Of a DNA stretch of 64,000 nt, positions 58,525 to 64,000 are shown piece after piece. The position numbers and the translations under genes were made by a program. Source of the stretch: Tetrapyrgos nigripes (Eukaryota > Basidiomycota > Agaricomycetes > Agaricales > Campanellaceae); assembly GCA_013368315.1 (NCBI GenBank), contig JAACJM010000006.1, positions 558,001-622,000 on the forward strand, read 5' to 3'. The notes beneath the pieces were generated by a model. The model saw nothing but the letters and a program-made list of their open reading frames with translations, ran no database searches and was not told the DNA's origin. The stretch's first letter is position 1. Every line of letters begins with the position of its first letter.

Positions 58525-59644
58525 ATGAAAGTCTTCGTCCTTGGGTGCGTCATACCTTCTTTCCAGGCGTTGCCAACCAATTGCTTATCTATTTCAAACA
58601 GCGCAAGCGGTTTCATCGGTTTCCCCGCTGCACAAGCTCTCAGCAGAGCTGGGTACATCGTGTACGGCCAGACTCGCTCTGCTGAAAAGGCCAAACGATT
58701 GGCTGCGGAGGAAAGTAAGTAGGCAAAAACTTTGTTTCTATACGTGCAGTTTCAGTACCACTACACTACTGACATGACAAACAGTCTTTCCCGTTGTTTG
58801 CCAGCCAGATTCTACCTCATGGCATCACCTCGTTCCAACTCTAGATGTTGTCATTGACGCTCTAGGCGGTGACAGTATTAGTCCCGATACTTGCAAAGCT
58901 CTTCTACGCAGCATCGAAGCGGCGGCGAAGAAAGACCGTCCTACAGGGTCTCCCAAGCTCTCCCTCATCTACACCTCCGGAACCTGGGTACACGGCGACC
59001 GAGGATGGGACATCTTATCAGACACCACCCCAGTAGATTCTACGGGCATCAACAGCACAGAACTCGTAAAATGGCGTCCAGGAGTTGAGCAAGACATTTT
59101 GAAGAGTGAAGTTTTAAACGGAATAGTCGTCAGACCTTCTTTGCTTTATGGTCGATCGGGTAGTATCATAGGTTTATTATTCGATCGAGTTAAGAAGACA
59201 GGGAAAGTCAGTTGGCCGGGTAAACCAGAAGCTGTTGCTAGTGGTAGTGGGGGAGGAAGACTTCCAACAATCCATCAAGATGATTTGGCGGATTTTTACG
59301 TTAGAGCTGCTGAGAGAGCTCAGCTGATTGGTGGAGTGGTGTTTGATGTGTCGAATGGGTATTCGGAGGATACGGATGGGCTTCTTAGGAGGATGTGTGA
59401 AATAGCTGAGGTGAAAGGCGGGTTTGAGTATTTTAAGCCGACGAATTGTGAGTTTGTCTTCTATCTATTTCTCCCAAGCCACAGTGAGAACTGACGAGTA
59501 TTAGTATTCGAGCGTGCAATCACCACGCAGCAAACCATTCGTCCTTATCTCGCTCGTTCTCTCCTCGGATGGGAGCCTAAGAAACCTGGCTTGACAGATG
59601 GTTTGGCGTTGTATTGGAGCGCTTATTTGGCTAGTGTCGAATGA
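58525..59644 (+). CDS. NAD(P)-dependent epimerase/dehydratase-like (atypical SDR)
   Basis: Exon 1 gives MKVFVLG; after an intron the Rossmann fold resumes with ASGFIGFPAAQALSRAGYIV, so the glycine motif G-x-x-G-F-I-G is split by the intron. Then YGQTRSAEKAKRLAAEE, VVIDALGGDSISPDTCKALL, LSLIYTSGTWVHGDRGW, TELVKWRPGVEQDILKSEVL, GIVVRPSLLYGRSGSIIGLL, LPTIHQDDLADFYVRAAERA and, after a last intron, FERAITTQQTIRPYLARSLL ending YLASVE. About 340 residues. No clean YxxxK pair; RPSLLYG and the HxDDLAD segment are typical of the extended/atypical group. Cytosolic, substrate unknown. Intact. Confidence 0.82.
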
Positions 59645-59825
59645 GAGGTGCCTCGGTGCTTATGTGCGTTGTGGTAAGTCGACAACTTCAGCTTCGTTAA
59701 GCTACAAAACTATTTGGACATTCATTCACTAATTTGGATTCCTTGCAATTGTAGACACGAGTCGAATAAGGCTAAAATTCTGTACCCAAGTCGTATCGTT
59801 GGATGAGCAAAAGCTTTGTGTATAA

Positions 59826-60595
59826 TTACTGATAAATGACAGGCTTACCTTCAGCGTAGTCAAGATTCATCGACGCAATGATATCCGTCTCCGCCAATAA
59901 CGCTTGGAGAGGCGGCTGAGCGCAGTGCGCGGTGAAACCAGCCTTGCCTATTCCGAGTCACGACGTTCATCCACACATCAGGTCTAGAGCCTATATGCTA
60001 CCCGAAGATAGAAAATAACTCACCAGCGTACTCCTCCTACGACATCATCCGGCATTCGACATCCGACATCCGACATCCGACATCCGTGTACGTGAGACGC
60101 ATTGCGATAGAAGGACTCAGTCCGACAAAAGACTCACGAAGAGGAGATATTTCCCAGTGGGTTTACCGCTCTTGTCAACTTCACGATTTGTGCGATACGT
60201 GAGCTACAAATCAAAGGAAATCAGGCAGCATGTGAGCTTAAGACGTTCTGAAGGGAAGATATGAATAAAACGCACAGTTCCAGGCTCCTTATCAGAATTG
60301 GCTGCATCTCGAGCATTGGATATCAGCTCCTCGAAACGAGCTTCCTATAATCGCAGACAGAGGACATGGGCACGGAACATGGAAATAGATATGGATTTGA
60401 GTGAGTGATAGGATCTATCAAGCGTACTACTAACACTCACCTTTCCCGGCTTAACCTGAAGCGTCGCTACAGCGATGATTTTGCCGGTCTTGGTTTGTTC
60501 TCTATAAGGAACGGAGGCGACGCAATTAGAACAGGAATATTAGACTCAGAGTGACTGAGACTAAAGACTCACGGTACATCATCAAAACCACCCAT
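59826..60595 (-). CDS. Antibiotic-biosynthesis-monooxygenase (ABM)-domain protein
   Basis: Starts MGGFDDVP at 60595, then REQTKTGKIIAVATLQVKPG, EARFEELISNARDAANSDKE, LTYRTNREVDKSGKPTGKYF, LFEE, KAGFTAHCAQPPLQALLAET and DIIASMNLDYAEGKPVIYQ. One ABM domain of about 115 residues (dimeric alpha-beta barrel): strand IIAVATLQVKPG, helix EARFEELISN, strand YFLFEEY, the HCAQPPLQ helix region. Members oxidise polyketide-like substrates without cofactors or degrade small quinones; the role here is unknown. Five or six tiny exons. An intron near 60057-60087 holds a CGACATC tandem repeat. A second copy starts about 3.49 kb downstream. Confidence 0.82.
60057..60087. repeat. 7-bp tandem repeat (CGACATC)n in an ABM-gene intron
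   Basis: About four units in copy 1; the second copy at 63550-63570 has only one or two, so the array differs between duplicates. Confidence 0.85.
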
Positions 60596-62133
60596 GTTGG
60601 TATGTAGTTCTTCGTCGTTTGTCTGTGGTGTGGGCGTTGGTTGCTAACTGTTAGCTTTGAGCTCGCCTGTGTCCCAGGAAGAAAAGAGGCAGAAAGTAAG
60701 ACACTGGAAGCACTTCTCTGAGTCTTTTATTTATCATGCGACTCGGAGTAAGTAACCTATCCATACCCGGTCTCGTGGGTATGGCTCGGAGATTCATTTT
60801 TGCAGTGAAACGCTCACACTGGTGAAAGATATACCAATTTCGAATCTAGGATGACGACATAAGGACCATGTGCGAGTCGTCGAAGGTATCTCAGACATCT
60901 TTAATTTCGTCTTGGGGTCACAAGAGCGTTCTCGTGAGGCCTGTCTAAATCGGGTTCGTTAATCATGCTGTGGCCCGTGGGCCCTAATCGGGTGTCCCAC
61001 TCGGCATCACTCGGCAATTGATAAAGCTTCCGCATTTGGAAGGTATGACACATGGCCATTGGCCATTCGGTTTTGCGGTTTTACTTGTAGACGTCGTCGG
61101 TTTGCACTCTCGACGGTGCTCAAAAGCACATAAGGTCAACATATTCTACTACTGTCATCCCAATTACAATATCTGCGCATCTGAATGTGAACATTGAAAA
61201 AAAAATAAGGACAATAAACGTATTTGATCTATATGTACATGACAAGCAGCAAGTACGTACTGTACGATGGTCATCAATTCATCACCTGGGCAGACAAGAA
61301 CACACATGCCCCTCATGACCCGATGTCTCCAATCCCTAGCTGCAGGCTGGCTCCAGATTGAGCATACTAGTCCAATCTCGAGCCAGTCCGCAGTTCTACT
61401 TTCCACAGAACCCGAAAACCTGCCCTAGACTAATCACTATAATTTCCTCAATGTACCATTTGCCACACGATACGAAGACTTCATCTAAAAACACGACCGT
61501 TACATTGCTAGTGTTGCAGGACAATGCGATAACACCTACGTGAGTAGGACATGCTGTGCTCGGAAACCTCCGAGTAGGCCCAAAAAAACTCGTTTTGGCA
61601 AGATATGATGTCACCGACCTTGGAAAAATCCCAATCGGGTTAGACAGTTTTCTTCTGGCAAGGGACCCAGTCGCCGTTTGTAGCACTTCTTTGAGCGCTC
61701 TAATCACTGTCCCACCATCGAATCAGTTGCAAAAGTAGGTCTACGCACTCTATTGATGTATAGTATGTGCTAACCCTCGTTCTCTTTCTCCCTTCCTCCC
61801 TTCCTCTTTCCTTTTTCGTTTATTTTTTGAAACCCCCACAGCATGATTACCGAGCCTAGACTTCTGCCTATTACTTATTCTCGGCAGTTGACCAGGATCT
61901 ACATTACTTATCGGCATGAGGAATGTTTACTAAGAATAAAGGCGCATCACAGACCACTACTTATCGTCACCAAACGTTCGTCACTCGTGGTTCGTGTCGG
62001 GCATAGAGGCCGGCCGTGTCTTCAACGGACTCTAATTTCCAAAATGAATGATATCATCAAGATATCACTTATACTTTCCAACGCCACAACTTACATGTTC
62101 ACTTTCGGAAATTGGGACCTTGTAATAACTTAG
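60596..62133. other. Intergenic, 1.5 kb
   Basis: No gene recognised. ORFs at 61396-61707 (minus) and 61843-62133 (plus) have no domain. 61770-61830 is a C/T tract. 61190-61205 is poly-A-rich. Confidence 0.4.
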
Positions 62134-62674
62134 GGCCTGTCCGGCAGTATCAGGACGTCCTGACGGATTTTATCCTAGTCGCACGTAACCATATATAGTA
62201 GTCCGGTGAATAAATCTTTCCCGGGCGTGACAATTGTCTGAGAGCTGTACGCGTTATCACCGCTGTCGACGATGGACGAGGACGAGTACGGATACGGCTA
62301 CAAGGAGTTACTGGCCTTCCGACGTCAAATAGTAGCTGCTGCTGCATTCGTTGTTCGCACTGTTTGTAACCTTCTCCCTTCTCAGCGGTCGGGTTCTGAT
62401 CATTATAGGACTTGATGAGTGCCGCTAGTTCTTTGTCATTCCACCTGTTGGGAGGCTTTTTGGGAGCTCGAGTGGAAGTAGTACCATTCTCTGCTGCTGT
62501 CTTGGGACCTCGGGCCATAGAGCTGGTTGCGCTGCGTCGCGGTGAAAAATGGTCACAAAGTCACAAAATCCGGTATTCGTATCTAGTTACCGGAATTACT
62601 ATATAAGGCTACAGCGACTAGGATGAAATCCATCAGGACGTCCTGATGCGCGCCCTATCGCTGCCGAACAGGCC
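62134..62674. mobile_element. Terminal-inverted-repeat element, about 541 bp, PIF/Harbinger-like
   Basis: Left end GGCCTGTCCGGCAG and right end complement GGCCTGTTCGGCAG, with a longer shared block CATCAGGACGTCCTGA then GGATTT-ATCCTAGTCGC inside both arms (allowing one gap of about a dozen bases). The GGCCTGT start resembles PIF/Harbinger ends. TTA precedes the left end but is not repeated at the right. Confidence 0.75.
62150..62518 (-). CDS. Myb/SANT-like ORF in the terminal-inverted-repeat element
   Basis: MARGPKTAAENGTTSTRAPK then PPNRWNDKELAALIKSYNDQ and NPTAEKGEGYKQ: a basic N-terminus followed by a tryptophan-containing helix like the first helix of a Myb/SANT domain. The rest runs into low-information sequence and the left inverted repeat. 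Harbinger elements encode a separate Myb-like protein, so this is probably its truncated first exon. Intron or truncation cannot be decided. Confidence 0.45.
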   Translation of the reverse strand: MARGPKTAAENGTTSTRAPKKPPNRWNDKELAALIKSYNDQNPTAEKGEGYKQCEQRMQQQLLFDVGRPVTPCSRIRTRPRPSSTAVITRTALRQLSRPGKIYSPDYYIWLRATRIKSVRTS

Positions 62675-63156
62675 AGCCGTACAGTCTGCAAGAACGAATT
62701 ATTCTTCACTGGATTTGGAAGCTTGGAACCTCGCCTCGAGCTGGTTCGACCTGTTACTATGGGACCAGGCAGTAGGTCTGGAGAAGTCTTGAAGCATTGT
62801 CTCCGCGCAGGTGTGACGGTATCAAAGAGGAAGATTGAGAGTGTGGGGTAGGGGTGTTGTTGAGCTGCTCAGCGATGGATTTCGTCACAAGCGCACTGGA
62901 AGAGGTCAAGAGGGAGAGCAGGGAACTGTTGAAGGGGTGAAGGGGCCTCCCAGGACGAAAGGCGTGTCGACAACGCTATAGATAATGTCTTCAGGAGGTC
63001 TCAGATGGAGACCTCATAAAAACTTAGGAAAACTACACAATCTGTACACAAAGCATGTCAGCATCAAGACGGCGACGAGTATGCACCGTTAGATATGAGA
63101 TAGAAGCCGGGGACGTTGAGCTAGACGTCAATGGCAGCGGAGATGATTGCGATCTG
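62675..63156. other. Intergenic between the element and the duplicated block
   Basis: No gene. A few purine-rich stretches; the sequence does not recur next to copy 1. Confidence 0.35.
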
Positions 63157-64000
63157 GGTAAGTCGATAACTTCAGCTTCGTTAAAGCTACAAAACTGTTT
63201 ATACATTCATTCACTAATTTTAAGTCCAGTGGATTCCTTGCAATTGTAGATACGAGCCGAACCAATCTAAAATTCTATACCAAAGTCGTATCATTGTAGG
63301 AGCAAAAGTTTTGCGTACTATTTAGTATTACTGATAAATGACAGACTTACCTTCAGCGTAGTCAAGATTCAACGACGCAAATATCTGTCTCCGCCATTAT
63401 TGCCTGGAAAGGCGGCTGAGCGCAGTGCGCGTCGAAGCCGGCCTTGCCTATTCCGAGTCACGACGTTCATCCACATATTAGGTCAACTTAGGGCCTATAC
63501 GCTGCCCGAAGATAAAAAATAACTCACCAGCGTACTCCTCCTACATCATCCGGCATTCGACATCCGATATTCGTGGCGCGAGACACATTGCGATAGAAGG
63601 TCTCAGTCACACAAAAGACTCACGAAGAGGAGATATTTCCCAGTGGGTTTACCGCTCTTGTCAACTTCACGAGATGTGCGATACGTGAGCTATAAATCAA
63701 CGAAAATAGGCAGGGACTGCGTGTGAGCTTAAGACGTTATGAAGGGGAAGATATAAATCAAACGCACGGTTCCAGGCTCCTTATCAAAATTGGCTGCATC
63801 TCGAGCATTGGATATCAGCTCCTCGAAACGAGCTTCCTATAATCGCAGACAGAGGACATGGGCACGGAACATGGAAATAGATATGGATTTGAGTGAGTGA
63901 TAGATCCTATCAAGCATACTAACACTCATCTTTCCCGGCTTAACTTGAAGCGTCGCTACAGCGATGATTTTGCCGGTCTTGGTTTGTCCTCTATGAAGAA
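63157..64000. repeat. Second unit of a segmental duplication (first unit 59673-60511)
   Basis: The block from GGTAAGTCGA...CTTCAGCTTCGTTAA to the right edge matches 59673 onward with an offset growing from 3484 to 3489 bp. Differences are scattered substitutions and small indels. Confidence 0.9.
63362..64000 (-). pseudogene. ABM-domain gene, copy 2, C-terminal frameshift, cut by window edge
   Basis: All exons from the TGKIIAVATL segment onward are recognisable with the same splice sites. The last exon reads KAGFDAHCAQPPFQAIMAET then DICVVES and stops at 63362, because two bases (CA) present in copy 1 are missing. Copy 1 has DIIASMNLDYAEG here. The domain is otherwise nearly complete, so it might still make a protein with an altered tail; I call it a probable pseudogene. 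The first exon is beyond the edge. Confidence 0.75.

Noticed and set aside
61396..61707. 103-codon minus-strand ORF
   Set aside because: No domain, no splice context, and no second copy in the duplicated region; left as non-coding.

Overview
The window looks like nuclear DNA of a basidiomycete fungus, most likely an Agaricomycete. Genes are split by many 45-70 nt GT-AG introns. The families are typical of mushroom genomes: SLAC1/TehA anion transporters, MYND-finger proteins, several orphan membrane proteins, CYP monooxygenases, NACHT-WD40 NLR-like genes, MULE, Copia and hAT elements. Two cloverleaf tRNA genes are present. No species is claimed.

Layout. 1-4.2 kb is transposon DNA: a Copia gag and downstream frame running off the left edge, a 509-bp LTR, and a mutated MULE transposase gene. 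4.2-7.6 kb has no gene I can defend. 7.6-29 kb is the gene-rich part: an orphan membrane protein; a proline-rich orphan with tandemly repeated exon-intron units; a divergent orphan gene; a HIT-family hydrolase; a SLAC1-type transporter; a 2-oxoglutarate/Fe(II) dioxygenase with a 7-nt microexon; a MYND protein; a medium-chain reductase; tRNA-Ile(UAU); an orphan gene; and tRNA-Gly(UCC).

29.8-44.6 kb is a decayed block with very few CpG dinucleotides. It holds two tandem cytochrome P450 relics, each split in two. The gap of one contains a degenerate NACHT-WD40 gene of 14 WD repeats without a visible P-loop. The gap of the other contains a RecQ-like helicase fragment and other transposon-like debris. 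A 712-bp hAT-like element with a perfect 8-bp target duplication sits a few codons after the start of one P450 relic.

45.5-57 kb starts with an intact 3-ketoacyl-CoA thiolase gene and an orphan membrane-protein gene, followed by their broken copies: a thiolase 5' fragment split by a second hAT-like element (8-bp target duplication), two further membrane-protein copies arranged tail to tail as a large palindrome, a GGGCC-rich terminal-inverted-repeat element, and a fragment paralogous to the MYND gene. 57-64 kb holds a TRIP4/Rqt4-type zinc-finger gene, an NAD-dependent epimerase-like gene, an antibiotic-biosynthesis-monooxygenase-like gene and, about 3.49 kb further on, a damaged second copy of it, with a terminal-inverted-repeat element encoding a Myb-like ORF between them.

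The intact genes do not form an obvious pathway or secondary-metabolite cluster. The main story is structural: active gene islands separated by nested transposons and broken gene duplications. Exon boundaries were read by eye from splice signals and frame continuity, and starts are less certain than ends.
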